The notes: generated from the sequence alone by a model not told the origin. A stretch of DNA of 64,000 nucleotides from Leifsonia sp. AG29 (GCF_009765225.1 NZ_VMSF01000001.1:62001-126000); one strand, 5' to 3'. Numbered from the stretch's first letter, positions 33,915-43,415 are shown. A program made the numbers and translations.

Positions 33915-34822
33915 GCATCGTCGTCGGGGTGGACCCCGCGCACCGCTCGGCCTCGGCGCTGCATCTCGCCGCGATGCTCGCGCGGTCGTCCGGCACCGGC
34001 CTGCTCGTCGCCGCCGTCGTCCCTCCCGCCTGGCCGACGACGGCGGGAGGCGCGGACGCCGAGTGGCGCCGCTACACCCGGGACAACGCGGACAGTGCGC
34101 TCGACCACGCTGCCGCGGTGCTCGGCACCTCGGTCGCGGCGGAATACGTCCTGCACGAGGCCCCGTCGGCCCGGCGCGGTCTGGTCGGGCTCGCCGAGGA
34201 GCGGGAGGCGGCGCTGATCGTCGTGGGCTCGGCGACCGACGGGCCGATCGGGCGCATCGCGCTCGGGGCCGAGAGCGACACGCTCCTCCACGCCTCACCG
34301 GTTCCCGTCGCGATCGCACCGCGGGGCTACCGGACGCAGCAGGGCTCGCGTGTCAGCCGCGTCACCGCGGCCTACCGGGGGACCGGCGCTTCGGCCGGTC
34401 TCGTGCTCGGCGCGGCCGCGGTCGCTGCGTCCGTCGGGGCTGAGCTGCGCATCGCCTCCTTCGCCGTCGTACCGCCCGACTCGGGCACATCGGGCGCCGG
34501 GCTCGACGCCGAGCAGGCCATCGCGGACACCTGGGCTGCGGACGTCGAGCGGCACGCGGCATCGGTGGTGCGCCGGGTGTCGGAGCTCGACGACGCTCCC
34601 GCCGTAGCGGGCGTCGCGATCGGGATGGGCGAGACGTGGGAGTCGGCCATGGCGGACGTCGCGTGGGAACCGGACGAGGTACTCGTCGTCGGCTCGAGCA
34701 CGCTCGGCCCGATCGCACGCGTGTTCCTCGGCTCCCACGCCGCCAAGATCGTCCGCCACTCGCCCGTGCCGGTCGTCGTCGTCCCGCACGGCGTCGCCGC
34801 CCGGGAATCAGGCGCCGCCTGA
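33911..34822 (+). CDS. Universal stress protein, two UspA domains
   Basis: A 303-residue tandem USP. Domain 1 (1-~135) starts MSIVVGVDP and has LIVVGSATDGPIGRIALGAESDTLLHASPVPVAIAP. Domain 2 (~145-295) has VLVVGSSTLGPIARVFLGSHAAKIVRHSPVPVVVVP. Both carry the G-x2-G-x9-G(S/T)-like nucleotide-binding pattern, with domain 2 closer to consensus. Such proteins are typically induced in low oxygen or stationary phase. Fusion of its expression to an amino-acid permease (4-bp overlap) suggests regulation of transport or a stress-specific operon. Confidence 0.9.
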   Translation: MSIVVGVDPAHRSASALHLAAMLARSSGTGLLVAAVVPPAWPTTAGGADAEWRRYTRDNADSALDHAAAVLGTSVAAEYVLHEAPSARRGLVGLAEEREAALIVVGSATDGPIGRIALGAESDTLLHASPVPVAIAPRGYRTQQGSRVSRVTAAYRGTGASAGLVLGAAAVAASVGAELRIASFAVVPPDSGTSGAGLDAEQAIADTWAADVERHAASVVRRVSELDDAPAVAGVAIGMGETWESAMADVAWEPDEVLVVGSSTLGPIARVFLGSHAAKIVRHSPVPVVVVPHGVAARESGAA

Positions 34823-34848
34823 TCCGCTTCCGACCGAAGGACTCAGCC

Positions 34849-36108
34849 ATGCCGCACCCCATCCTCGACCTCTTCCCGGCCGGGACTGTCGTCGACCGCG
34901 ACGGCACCCTGGTGATCGCCGGCTGCCGGGTCGACGACCTCGCCCGGGAGTTCGGCACTCCCGCGATCGTCGTCGACGAAGGCTTCCTCCGGGCGCGTGC
35001 GCGCGAGTACCGCACCGCCCTCACGTCGCGCCGGCCGAACGCGCGCGTGGTCTTCGCCTCGAAGGCCTTCCCGGCGACCGCGGTGCAGCGTCTGATGGTG
35101 GAGGAGGGGCTCGGCCTGGACGTCGCGGGCGGCGGCGAGCTGCTCGGCGCGCTGCGCGCGGGCGTGGACCCGGCGCTCGTCGTCATGCACGGCAACGCCA
35201 AGACGACCGAGGAGCTGCGGATCGCGGTGGAGGCCGGGATCGGGCTCGTCGTGGTGGACAACGCGGACGATGTCGATCGGCTCGAGCAGCTGGTCGCGCC
35301 CGGGAAGGTCCAGGGCGTGCTCGTCCGCGTGGTCCCCGAGGTCGCGTCGTCGACGCACCCGCACGTGCAGACCGGGCAGGTGGGGTCGAAGTTCGGGCTG
35401 ACCGCCGCGGCCGCGCGCCTCCTCATCGCCCGCATCGAGGCGAGCCCGCTGCTCGACATGCGTGGCGTGCACGCGCATGTCGGGTCGCAGATCATGGACG
35501 CCGCGGAGCTCGCCGCGGCCGTCGCGCCGCTCGCGGCACTCGGCGCCTTCCCGGTCTACGACCTGGGAGGCGGCCTCGGCGCCCGGTACACCTACGAGGA
35601 CCGGCCGGCGTCGGTCGACGAGTACGTGGAGGCGCTGCTCGCGGCCGCCCGGGAGCATCTGCCCGCCGACGCCGAACTCATCATCGAGCCCGGCCGCAGC
35701 ATGGTGAACGGGTCGGCGCTCACCCTCTACACGGTCACCACCGTCAAACGGGACGCCCGCACCTTCGTCGCCGTCGACGGCGGCATGGGCGACAACCTCG
35801 AGGTGGCGATGTACGGCCAGCGGTACGAGGCCGTGCTGGCCTGCCGCATGCACGACGAGGACGCCGAGGATGCGGTGGTCGTCGGCCGGCACTGCGAGTC
35901 GGGCGACGTGCTCATCGACCCGCTGCGCCTCCCCGCCGCGCGGGTCGGAGACCTCCTCGCCGTGCCGGCGACCGGGGCGTACACGCACACCATGGCGAAC
36001 AACTACAACGGGTACCGGCGACCGCCCGTGGTCTTCGCGCACGACGGTGCGGCTCGGGCCGTCATCCGGCGGGAGACGTGGGAGGACCTGTTCGCCCGGG
36101 ACGTGTGA
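34849..36108 (+). CDS. Diaminopimelate decarboxylase-like PLP enzyme
   Basis: A 419-residue fold-type-III (alanine racemase-like) decarboxylase. The PLP Lys is in VVFASKAFPATA (about residue 70), GVHAHVGSQI and YDLGGGLGARYTYED follow, then the phosphate-binding EPGRSMV and the C-terminal HCESGDVL with the active-site Cys of group-IV decarboxylases. The substrate-specificity helix fits LysA rather than ornithine decarboxylase, but this is approximate. It is probably not the housekeeping lysA, since it sits last in the decarboxylase operon; it could feed lysine to the decarboxylase at 30799. Confidence 0.85.
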   Translation: MPHPILDLFPAGTVVDRDGTLVIAGCRVDDLAREFGTPAIVVDEGFLRARAREYRTALTSRRPNARVVFASKAFPATAVQRLMVEEGLGLDVAGGGELLGALRAGVDPALVVMHGNAKTTEELRIAVEAGIGLVVVDNADDVDRLEQLVAPGKVQGVLVRVVPEVASSTHPHVQTGQVGSKFGLTAAAARLLIARIEASPLLDMRGVHAHVGSQIMDAAELAAAVAPLAALGAFPVYDLGGGLGARYTYEDRPASVDEYVEALLAAAREHLPADAELIIEPGRSMVNGSALTLYTVTTVKRDARTFVAVDGGMGDNLEVAMYGQRYEAVLACRMHDEDAEDAVVVGRHCESGDVLIDPLRLPAARVGDLLAVPATGAYTHTMANNYNGYRRPPVVFAHDGAARAVIRRETWEDLFARDV

Positions 36109-36130
36109 GCACCTTCATCCGATCGCGACA

Positions 36131-36390
36131 TCAGGCGGGCTTCGTCGCCACGCCGTCGAGCCAGAGGGTCTCGGACTCGTCCCGGTGGACGCCGTCGGTT
36201 CCGACGTGTTTGATGCTGATGGTCGGTCCCTTCTGGATCACATGGACCAGGGCCATGCCGTGCCCGCGGCCGAGCTCGTAGTCGTCCTTCAACCACGCGA
36301 GGATCGCGCCCGCCTTCGTCCCCGGGGCGTCGAGGCCCTTCTCATGCGCTATCCCGACGAGCTGACGCGGCGTCAGACCGGTCTTCTTTT
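36131..36390 (-). pseudogene. DUF4287-domain gene, N-terminus lost
   Basis: About 86 codons read KKKTGLTPRQLVGIAHEKGLD, then TKAGAILAWLKDDYELGRGHGMALVHVI and a C-terminal extension ending at the stop at 36131. This is the DUF4287 pattern, but the ~12 residues that normally come first (MSFQ-x-Y-L-type) are missing and no start codon is near. The homology ends at about 36390, exactly where a TetR fragment in the opposite orientation begins, so the 5' end was removed by a rearrangement. Confidence 0.65.
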
Positions 36391-36657
36391 TTCGGACCTC
36401 GGAGCCCTGTATTGGGAGCGCGGCTTCCTCCGCATGCTCGACTCCGTCGCGCGCTGTCTCTCGATCCTCGACCAGCGCGGATTGCTCCGCGTCCCCGACC
36501 CGGGCTGGCCGCGCAGCAGTTCGCCGGGATGCTGCTGTGGATCCCGAGCAACCGGGCGATGTTCGCCGTGACGGCGAAGCCCGTCGACGAGAGCGACCTG
36601 GCCCCCGTGATCGACGCCGGGGTCGCGGCCTTCCTGCGCGCGTACGGCAGCGGCTAG
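36389..36657 (+). pseudogene. TetR-family regulator C-terminal fragment with frameshift
   Basis: The frame starting at 36389 reads FSDLGALYWERGFLRMLDSV and ends in QRGLLRVPDPG. From about 36502 the adjacent frame continues GLAAQQFAGMLLWIPSNRAMF to the stop at 36657. Joined, these are the C-terminal ligand domain of an AcrR-like TetR protein, with one base lost at CCCGGG. The HTH and first half are absent. It is a decayed remnant fused back-to-back with the truncated DUF4287 gene. Confidence 0.7.
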
Positions 36658-36760
36658 CGCGGAGCTTCGAACTCCTCACGATGCGGGGGAGAAGAGATAC
36701 GTTTCTCTCAGGCACTGGCGCCGCCCGCCCGGCGCGCCTCCACTGAGCGGAAGGTGATCG

Positions 36761-38311
36761 ATGGCTCGCATCGGCATCGTCGCCGAGCCACCCGGCGAGA
36801 ACCGGGTCGCGGCGACTCCCACGACCGTCCCGCGACTGGTCGAACTCGGCTACCAGGTGGTGGTGGAGGCGGGGGCCGGGGAGCGCTCCTCCTTCTCGGA
36901 TGCCGCGTACGCGCAGGCGGGGGCGACCATCGTCGACGGCGCGCACGCGTGGGCGTCGCCGATCGTCCTCAAGGTGAATCCGCCGGCCCGGGCGGAGATC
37001 GACCGGCTCTCGGACGGGGCGGTGCTCGTCGCGATGCTCAGTCCCGCGCTGAGCCCGGACCTCCTCTCCGCCCTCGCCACGCGAGGCCTCACCGCCATCG
37101 CTCTCGACGCCGTGCCGCGGATCTCGCGGGCGCAGTCCATGGACGTGCTGAGCTCGATGGCGAACATCAGCGGCTACCGGGCCGTGATCGAGGCGGCGAA
37201 CGAGTTCGGCCGGTTCTTCACGGGGCAGGTGACCGCGGCGGGCAAGGTGCCGCCCGCCACGGTGCTCGTCGCGGGCGCGGGGGTCGCCGGTCTGGCGGCG
37301 ATCGGCGCCGCCTCCAGCCTGGGCGCGATCGTGCGGGCGACGGACCCGCGGCCCGAGGTCGCCGACCAGGTGGCATCCATCGGCGGCGAGTACCTCCCGG
37401 TCGTGGTACCGGAGGAGTCGGTTCAGGCATCGGCGGACGGATACGCCAAGGCGACGAGCGAGGCCTACGACCGCCGCGCCGCGGAGCTGTACTCCGAGCA
37501 GGCCGCCGACGTCGACATCATCATCACGACGGCGCTCATCCCGGGCCGGCCGGCACCGCGCCTGATCACGAAGGCCGATGTGGCGTCGATGCGCCCGGGG
37601 AGCGTGATCGTCGACATGGCCGCGGCCCAGGGCGGCAACGTGGAGGGATCGGTCGCCGGTGAGCGCGTCGTGACCGAGAACGGGGTCGTGATCCTCGGCT
37701 ACACGGACCTGCCCGGCCGGTTGCCGCAGCAGGCGTCCCAGCTGTTCGCCAACAACCTGGTCAGCCTCCTGAAGCTGCTCACGCCCGAGAAGGACGGCAC
37801 GCTGACGCTCGACTTCGACGATGTCGTGCAGCGCACCGCGACGGTGGTGCGCGATGGCGTGATCACGTGGCCGCCGCCTCCCGTCGCCGTCTCGGCGGCG
37901 CCCGCGCGCGCACTGCCGGAACCTGTGGAGGGGCCGCCCGCCGAACAGAAGACGGCGTCGCCGGTAAGACGCGCTGCTCTCGTGGCGCTCGGCATCGCCG
38001 CGTTGTTCGCCGTCTGCGCCTTCGCGCCTCCACCGCTTCCGCAGCACTTCCTCGTGCTGACCCTGGCCGTCGTCGTCGGCTTCTACGTGATCGGCAACGT
38101 GGCGCACGCGCTGCACACGCCGCTGATGAGCGTGACCAACGCGATCTCGGGCATCATCATCGTCGGCGCCATGGTTCAGCTCCTGGTGCCGAACCCGCTC
38201 GTGCAGGTGCTCGCCGCGATCGCGGTGCTGCTGGCCAGCATCAACATCTTCGGCGGGTTCGCCGTGACGAGGCGGATGCTCGCGATGTTCCAGAAGGGGC
38301 AGGCGCGATGA
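36761..38311 (+). CDS. pntA: NAD(P) transhydrogenase subunit alpha
   Basis: A 516-residue full-length alpha subunit. Domain I (NAD(H)-binding) covers ~1-380 and has [16 protein letters not shown] at the start, the Rossmann motif [17 protein letters not shown] (~170) and the mobile-loop [30 protein letters not shown]. After a Pro/Ala linker, three to four membrane helices form the C-terminus (domain II part). It overlaps pntB by ATGA. The pair uses the proton gradient to make NADPH from NADH, or the reverse. Confidence 0.95.
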   Translation: MARIGIVAEPPGENRVAATPTTVPRLVELGYQVVVEAGAGERSSFSDAAYAQAGATIVDGAHAWASPIVLKVNPPARAEIDRLSDGAVLVAMLSPALSPDLLSALATRGLTAIALDAVPRISRAQSMDVLSSMANISGYRAVIEAANEFGRFFTGQVTAAGKVPPATVLVAGAGVAGLAAIGAASSLGAIVRATDPRPEVADQVASIGGEYLPVVVPEESVQASADGYAKATSEAYDRRAAELYSEQAADVDIIITTALIPGRPAPRLITKADVASMRPGSVIVDMAAAQGGNVEGSVAGERVVTENGVVILGYTDLPGRLPQQASQLFANNLVSLLKLLTPEKDGTLTLDFDDVVQRTATVVRDGVITWPPPPVAVSAAPARALPEPVEGPPAEQKTASPVRRAALVALGIAALFAVCAFAPPPLPQHFLVLTLAVVVGFYVIGNVAHALHTPLMSVTNAISGIIIVGAMVQLLVPNPLVQVLAAIAVLLASINIFGGFAVTRRMLAMFQKGQAR

Positions 38312-39732
38312 CGGCGGCGGGCGCGATCGCGAATGCGGCCTACATCGCTGCCGCGCTCTTGTTCATCCTGAGCCTCGCCGGGTTGAGCAAGCACGAGACG
38401 AGCCGCCGCGGAATCGGCTTCGGGATCGCCGGCATGACGATCGCGCTCGTGGCGACGGTGGCCCTCGTCGTGTCGGGCGCGTGGGGCGAGCCGCAGACGG
38501 TCGCCGGGCTGCTCCTCCTCGTCGTCGCCGTGATCGTGGGTGCGGCGATCGGGCTCTGGCGGGCTCGCGTCGTCCGGATGACGGGCATGCCCGAGCTCAT
38601 CGCGCTGCTGCACTCGTTCGTCGGCCTGGCCGCCGTGCTCGTCGGCTGGAACGGCGCCCTCTACGACGCCGGCGTCCCGTCTGCGCTGCAGGGCGTGCAT
38701 CACGCGGAGGTGTTCGTCGGCGTCTTCATCGGCGCGGTGACGTTCACCGGGTCCATCGTCGCCTTCCTCAAGCTGTCGGCGCGGATGCCGTCGAGGCCGC
38801 TGATGCTGCCGGGCAAGAACCTCCTCAACGTCGGTGCGCTGGTCCTCTTCGTGATCCTGACCGTCTGGTACGTGGTCACCCCGCAGCTGTGGCTCCTCGT
38901 CGTCGTCACCCTCGTCGCGCTCGCGCTCGGCTGGCACCTGGTGGCCTCCATCGGGGGCGGCGACATGCCGGTCGTCATCTCGATGCTGAACAGCTACTCC
39001 GGCTGGGCGGCGGCCGCGGCCGGCTTCCTGCTCGACAACGATCTACTGATCGTCACGGGTGCTCTCGTCGGCTCCTCGGGCGCCTATCTCAGCTACATCA
39101 TGTGCAAGGCGATGAACCGCTCCTTCCTCTCGGTCATCGCGGGCGGGTTCGGCATCGAGGCGCCGAAACCGAGCGACGACGTGCTCGGGGAGCATTCCGA
39201 GACCGACGCGAAGTCGGTCGCGGACGCGCTCGCCGATGCCTCCCGGGTGATCATCACCCCCGGGTACGGCATGGCTGTGGCGCAGGCGCAGCACGGCGTG
39301 GCCGAGCTCGCCCAGCGGCTCCGCGACCGCGGCGTCGACGTGCGGTTCGGCATCCACCCGGTGGCCGGGCGCCTGCCCGGGCACATGAACGTGCTCCTCG
39401 CCGAGGCGAAGGTGCCCTACGACATCGTGCTCGAGATGGACGAGATCAACGACGACTTCGCGGGGACCGACGTCGTCCTCGTCATCGGTGCGAACGACAC
39501 CGTCAACCCGGCCGCGTCCGAGGACCCCGGGAGCCCGATCGCGGGCATGCCCGTACTGCGGGTGTGGGAGGCGCGACAGGTGGTCGTGTTCAAACGCTCG
39601 ATGGCCTCCGGGTACGCGGGCGTGCCGAACCCGCTGTTCTACCGCGAGAACACCCGCATGCTCTTCGGCGACGCCCGCGAGAAGGTGGACGAGATCGTCT
39701 TCGAGCTGTCGCGCATCGAAGCGACGACGTGA
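38308..39732 (+). CDS. pntB: NAD(P) transhydrogenase subunit beta
   Basis: A 474-residue subunit with about eight to nine N-terminal membrane helices (to ~residue 270), including [14 protein letters not shown]. The NADP(H)-binding domain III follows, with the hallmark [43 protein letters not shown] and [17 protein letters not shown]. All key motifs are intact. A small hairpin (39759-39777) just downstream lies inside the end of the convergent decarboxylase gene. Confidence 0.95.
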   Translation: MTAAGAIANAAYIAAALLFILSLAGLSKHETSRRGIGFGIAGMTIALVATVALVVSGAWGEPQTVAGLLLLVVAVIVGAAIGLWRARVVRMTGMPELIALLHSFVGLAAVLVGWNGALYDAGVPSALQGVHHAEVFVGVFIGAVTFTGSIVAFLKLSARMPSRPLMLPGKNLLNVGALVLFVILTVWYVVTPQLWLLVVVTLVALALGWHLVASIGGGDMPVVISMLNSYSGWAAAAAGFLLDNDLLIVTGALVGSSGAYLSYIMCKAMNRSFLSVIAGGFGIEAPKPSDDVLGEHSETDAKSVADALADASRVIITPGYGMAVAQAQHGVAELAQRLRDRGVDVRFGIHPVAGRLPGHMNVLLAEAKVPYDIVLEMDEINDDFAGTDVVLVIGANDTVNPAASEDPGSPIAGMPVLRVWEARQVVVFKRSMASGYAGVPNPLFYRENTRMLFGDAREKVDEIVFELSRIEATT

Positions 39733-39753
39733 GGACGGAACCGCTACCCTGCC

Positions 39754-41019
39754 TCACCCTCGCGGCGCCACCGCGAGCTTGGACCGCACCTTGATCACCG
39801 GCGGGGTCTCGGCGCTCATCTCCGGGAGGGCCGCCAGGGAGAACTCCTCGACGGCGCCCGGCCGGAACACCAGGCACTCCGTCGACCCGCCGAACTGGAA
39901 GCAGCCGAGCTCGTCGCCCTTCTCCACGTGGTGTCCGGGCACGATGTCCTCGCCGATCAGGCAGGACGACACCTCCACCATGCCGACCGGCACGACGGCC
40001 ATCAGGCCGATCGCCGGGTTGTCGGCCTCGATGAGGATGATGGCGCGCGCCGCCACGTGGGCCAGATAGCCCTGCGAGACCTGCGCCTCCACCGCTTCGG
40101 CCCCCTCCGAGTCGGCCTCGGAGAAGTAGGTGCCCGGCTGGACGAAGGCGCGGACGATCGTGCCCGCGACGGGGCTGTGCCACCGGTGGTAGTTCAGGGC
40201 GCTGAGGAACCCCTGGTACACCGTGCCGCCGACGAACTGGTCGACCGATTCGTCGTCGGCGAGCATGTCCTGCAGCGAGTAGGGCTGGCTCTTGATCCAG
40301 AACTCGCTGTGGCGGGCCACCTCCCGGCTGATGCGGTAGGGGGTGGACTCGCAGGCGCTGACGATCACCGAGTCATCGTCGGGATCGGCGACGGGGCGGG
40401 CGCCGTCGGCGAGCCGGCGGGTGAAGAAGTCGTTCCAGGAGGTGAAGCCCCAGTGCGCGTCCTCCGGGTCGTGCTGGAACTGGTCGATGCCGACGACCTC
40501 ACGGGCCTTCGGGGACATCCAGCCCTCGGGGGAGTCGTTGAGGACGTACAGGGAGGCGGGGCTGTTCAGGTACTCCGCCCACGCGTCGAGGACCTTCTTC
40601 AGGATCGCGTTGACCCGCGGGTCCCGGTAGGCGGCCATTCCCGACGGTGTGGCCATGGTCCAGTCGAGGATGCCCGTCAGCGGCGTGGTCACCATGGCGC
40701 CCTCGCTGAACTCGGGCGCCGTCGAGAGCACCTCGTCGATCAGGTGCAGCAGCTGACGGACGCTCGTGATGTGACGCTTGCTGTAGTGGCGCGTCTTCGG
40801 GACCTCCTCGATCATCCGCGTGAAGTACATGCGGATGATCCCGTCGCTCTCGACGAGGTCGGCGAACTCCTGGATCACCGGGTGCCGGAACGGCTCGTCC
40901 TCGTCGCCGAGACGGTCGATCCTCCCGTCCAGCCACTGCTCGAGCTCATCCTGCCCCTGGGGCAGCCAGCCGCCCTGCCGCTTCGGGTCCCGGTTCGTCG
41001 TTCGCATGCTCACGCGCAC
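39754..41019 (-). CDS. Phosphatidylserine decarboxylase-fold enzyme, PsiD-like
   Basis: A 421-residue pyruvoyl-dependent decarboxylase. The C-terminal PSD domain ends with FQFGGST, where self-cleavage before Ser379 would create the pyruvoyl group. The N-terminal ~200 residues match the extension of fungal PsiD-type amino-acid decarboxylases rather than housekeeping Psd: HPVIQEFADLVESD, WMSPKA, GFTSWNDFFTRRLADGARPV, ACESTPY, LNYHRWHSPVAGTIV and FIEADN-like LIEADNPAIGL. No membrane anchor is visible. The substrate (phosphatidylserine or a free aromatic amino acid) is open. A start at the internal ATG 41007 is equally possible. Confidence 0.85.
   Translation of the reverse strand: MRVSMRTTNRDPKRQGGWLPQGQDELEQWLDGRIDRLGDEDEPFRHPVIQEFADLVESDGIIRMYFTRMIEEVPKTRHYSKRHITSVRQLLHLIDEVLSTAPEFSEGAMVTTPLTGILDWTMATPSGMAAYRDPRVNAILKKVLDAWAEYLNSPASLYVLNDSPEGWMSPKAREVVGIDQFQHDPEDAHWGFTSWNDFFTRRLADGARPVADPDDDSVIVSACESTPYRISREVARHSEFWIKSQPYSLQDMLADDESVDQFVGGTVYQGFLSALNYHRWHSPVAGTIVRAFVQPGTYFSEADSEGAEAVEAQVSQGYLAHVAARAIILIEADNPAIGLMAVVPVGMVEVSSCLIGEDIVPGHHVEKGDELGCFQFGGSTECLVFRPGAVEEFSLAALPEMSAETPPVIKVRSKLAVAPRG
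39759..39777. terminator. Possible terminator hairpin after pntB
   Basis: CTCGCGG and CCGCGAG form a perfect 7-bp stem around CGCCA. It lies 27 bp after the pntB stop and inside the last codons of the convergent gene. No T-run. Confidence 0.35.
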
Positions 41020-41064
41020 ACCGTACGCCTCGGAACGACGGTCGCGGTCAGGCTGAACGGATCC

Positions 41065-41808
41065 TCACCAGGCGAGCGGCGCTCCGTCCCGGAAGAACCC
41101 TCCGGTCGGGCCGTCGTCCGGGAGGGTCGCCGCCCACACGACGCTTGCGGCCCCCTCGGCCAGCGGGCGGCCGCCTCCACCCATCTCGGTGTTCGTCCAG
41201 CCCGGGCAGACGGCGTTCACGAGGATGCGATCCGCGCGCAGCTCTCCCGCGAGCAGCCGGGTCAGGGCGTTGAGAGCCGCCTTCGAGATCGAGTAGGCCG
41301 GCAGGCCGCCGGTCATCCCGGCGATCGATCCGGCCTCGCTGCTGACGTTGACGATCCGGCCGTGCGCGCTGCGACGCAGCAGGGGGAGGAGCGCTTGGGT
41401 TGTCCGCCACGCGCCGAACAGATTGGTGTCGAGATCCGTGCGCGCCCGCCCGAGGTCGGCCGTCACAGCCGACTGGTCGGAGTCGTAGTCGATCGCCGCG
41501 TTGTTGACCAGGACGTCGAGACGGTCGTACCGCTCGCCGACCCAGCGGGCCATCGCCGCGACGCTGCCGTCATCGGCGACGTCGAGGGCGCACACGCTCA
41601 CAGCGCTCGCCAGCTCGCCGAGCCTGTGAACGGCCTCCTCGCCCCGGCCGAGGTCGCGCGCACCCAGGATCACCCGGAATCCCCGCTCCGCCAGCGCCCG
41701 GACCACGCCGAAGCCGATCCCCCGGTTCGCGCCGGTGACGAGGGCGATCGGCGCGTCGTCGTTGGTCCGGCGCAGTGGCGAGGGCAGCGAAGGGTCCACG
41801 GGGGTCAT
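41065..41808 (-). CDS. SDR family NAD(P)-dependent oxidoreductase
   Basis: A 247-residue classical SDR with TGANRGIGFGVV at ~25-36, VNNAAID at ~105, the Ser in IVNVSSEAGS and the catalytic YSISK motif. It belongs to the carbonyl-reductase-like subgroup (TGGFFRDGAPLAW end). It is separated by only 19 bp from the upstream small sigma-like gene on the same strand. No regulator gene is attached, unlike the SDRs at 19607 and 28971. Confidence 0.87.
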   Translation of the reverse strand: MTPVDPSLPSPLRRTNDDAPIALVTGANRGIGFGVVRALAERGFRVILGARDLGRGEEAVHRLGELASAVSVCALDVADDGSVAAMARWVGERYDRLDVLVNNAAIDYDSDQSAVTADLGRARTDLDTNLFGAWRTTQALLPLLRRSAHGRIVNVSSEAGSIAGMTGGLPAYSISKAALNALTRLLAGELRADRILVNAVCPGWTNTEMGGGGRPLAEGAASVVWAATLPDDGPTGGFFRDGAPLAW

Positions 41809-41827
41809 GAGTCCATGATGCGCGGTC

Positions 41828-42175
41828 TCAGGCCGGCGCCGCTGTCGAGCCGCCCAGAGCGGGCGACAGGCTCTCGATGATGTCGGCCGCCGGAGAGGCT
41901 TGCGGCACGGCGTGCTCGTCGATGATCTCGACGATCCGCCGCTTCACGCGGCCGGGCTCGTCGGCGAAGCGAGCGGCCTCGGCCCAGAGCTCGGTCCAGA
42001 TCCGCTCGAACGCCGGGTCGGCGGCGGCGCCCAGCCGGTCGACGCACAGACCGTAGATCTGGGCGCTCAGTGCGTCGTACAGGGACGCGAACGCGTCGCG
42101 GTCGCCCTGCGCCGCCCGGAGGAACAGGGAGCGCCACGTCTCGTTCGGCATCCCGACCCCCTCTGCGGCTGACAT
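41828..42175 (-). CDS. Small sigma-70 region 2-like protein
   Basis: A 115-residue protein. Residues ~10-50 (WRSLFLRAAQGDRDAFASLYDALSAQIYGLCVDRLG) match region 2.1-2.2 of ECF sigma factors, the core-polymerase-binding helix. Region 4 (the -35-binding HTH) is absent, and the C-terminal tail has only a short helix and a disordered end. The ATG at 42175 was chosen as the residue start of the homology. It could be a truncated ECF sigma, a sigma-mimicking regulator or a decayed gene. It lies upstream of the SDR at 41065 on the same strand. Confidence 0.6.
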   Translation of the reverse strand: MSAAEGVGMPNETWRSLFLRAAQGDRDAFASLYDALSAQIYGLCVDRLGAAADPAFERIWTELWAEAARFADEPGRVKRRIVEIIDEHAVPQASPAADIIESLSPALGGSTAAPA

Positions 42176-42334
42176 CACTACCACGATCCCGCACGGACGC
42201 AACAATTCGATGCCCCTTGTATTCGCTCCGAGAACGTGCCTCACCGGCGGCCCTGTCGGAGCGGAGAATGCGAGGCGCGGAGGCGGGACCTACGTCCCTC
42301 CCCGCCCCGGCTCCGATCGGCGGACCCTGAGCGC

Positions 42335-42544
42335 ATGAGGACACGTGACGGCAAGCGCTCGAGAACCTTCGGGGACGACGACCGGGGACACCCCCGGTTC
42401 GCCCTGCTCGAGATGCTCCTCGTCTCCGCCGCGTGGTCGGTGCTGATGTTCGGCGTCGGCTGGGTGGCGCTCACCGCGACCGGGTCGCTCTTCGGGTCGG
42501 GAGTCGCTCAGCTCCTCCGCGTGTTCGGGGTCGTCAGCCCCTGA
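42335..42544 (+). CDS. Small single-pass or hairpin membrane protein, unknown
   Basis: A 69-residue protein with a charged N-terminus (MRTRDGKRSRTFGDDDRGHPRF) followed by a long hydrophobic stretch from ~25 to the end, enough for one or two membrane helices. No family was recognised. The codon usage is as in real genes of the window, but the ribosome-binding site is weak, so coding status is moderately supported only. Confidence 0.45.
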   Translation: MRTRDGKRSRTFGDDDRGHPRFALLEMLLVSAAWSVLMFGVGWVALTATGSLFGSGVAQLLRVFGVVSP

Positions 42545-42578
42545 TCGATCCGCCGTTGCGGTCCCCGCGCGGCCAGCG

Positions 42579-43415
42579 TCACGGGTTGCAGCTATCGCAC
42601 CACTGCGGGTCGATGCTATGCGCGGGCCGCGGCACCGCCTCCCGGCGCGGGCACAACGCGCAGCCGTGGATGTCCGCGGAGATGGCGGCGGTCGGCTGCC
42701 CGCAGACGCTGCAGGGCAGTCCGCGCTGGACGTCCACGGCGCCGTAACCCGGGGTGCCGCAGTCGGGACAGTGCCGCCCGAGGCGGTTCGTCATCCGGTA
42801 GGACAGGTCGCGGATCACATCCCGGCGGGGTGGGTTGTTGTGCGCGCGGTAGTCAGCCTCGACACGGAGGCGGGGGCTTCGCCGCAGAAGGAGGCGGGCG
42901 ATCGACTCCAGCTCGGACGCGGTCCGGATCCCCTTCCGGTGAACCGGCGGGTCGGCGTCGGTACTCAGCACCGCGGCCGTGGCGGGGAAGCCGAACCGTG
43001 TGGCGGCGCTCAACGCCTCCTCGGGGCTGGAGGCGGTCGCGGTCCCGTAGCCGGCGGTCGTGACGCGCGCGTTCTCGGTCACGGTGAGGCCGCTCTCGCG
43101 GTCGTGGAAGAGCAGCAGTTCGTGATGCAGGGTCAGGACCCCGAAGGTACTCGTGTAGGTCGCCTCGCTGGCGAGCCCGTACCGGGTTCCGGTGAGGACC
43201 ATCCCCAGCTGCGCCTTCGCGAGCGCGGCCTGCCGCGGGCTCAGGGTGCGCGGGATGTCGCCGGTGAAGGTGCCGAAGCGGTCGGTGTCGATCCGCGCGG
43301 GTGCGATGACCCGGGCGCCGAGCTGGTCCGCGAACGCTTCGCGCGCCGCCTCCTCCTTGCCGTGCCGCGTGGCGAACACGATCGTCACGCCGCGGAACCC
43401 GGAGGGGGCGCTCAC
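42579..43415 (-). CDS. DUF6671 family protein with zinc-ribbon C-terminus
   Basis: A 278-residue protein. The N-terminal ~180 residues form an alpha/beta domain beginning GVTIVFATRHGKEEAAREAFADQLGARV. The C-terminal ~75 residues hold four Cys pairs (CPDCG, CSVCG, CALC, CDSC), enough for two zinc ribbons. No biochemical function is known for the family. It overlaps the PII-like gene by ATGA as the last gene of the dab operon, so a role in carbon uptake or its control is implied by position. Confidence 0.75.
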   Translation of the reverse strand: MSAPSGFRGVTIVFATRHGKEEAAREAFADQLGARVIAPARIDTDRFGTFTGDIPRTLSPRQAALAKAQLGMVLTGTRYGLASEATYTSTFGVLTLHHELLLFHDRESGLTVTENARVTTAGYGTATASSPEEALSAATRFGFPATAAVLSTDADPPVHRKGIRTASELESIARLLLRRSPRLRVEADYRAHNNPPRRDVIRDLSYRMTNRLGRHCPDCGTPGYGAVDVQRGLPCSVCGQPTAAISADIHGCALCPRREAVPRPAHSIDPQWCDSCNP

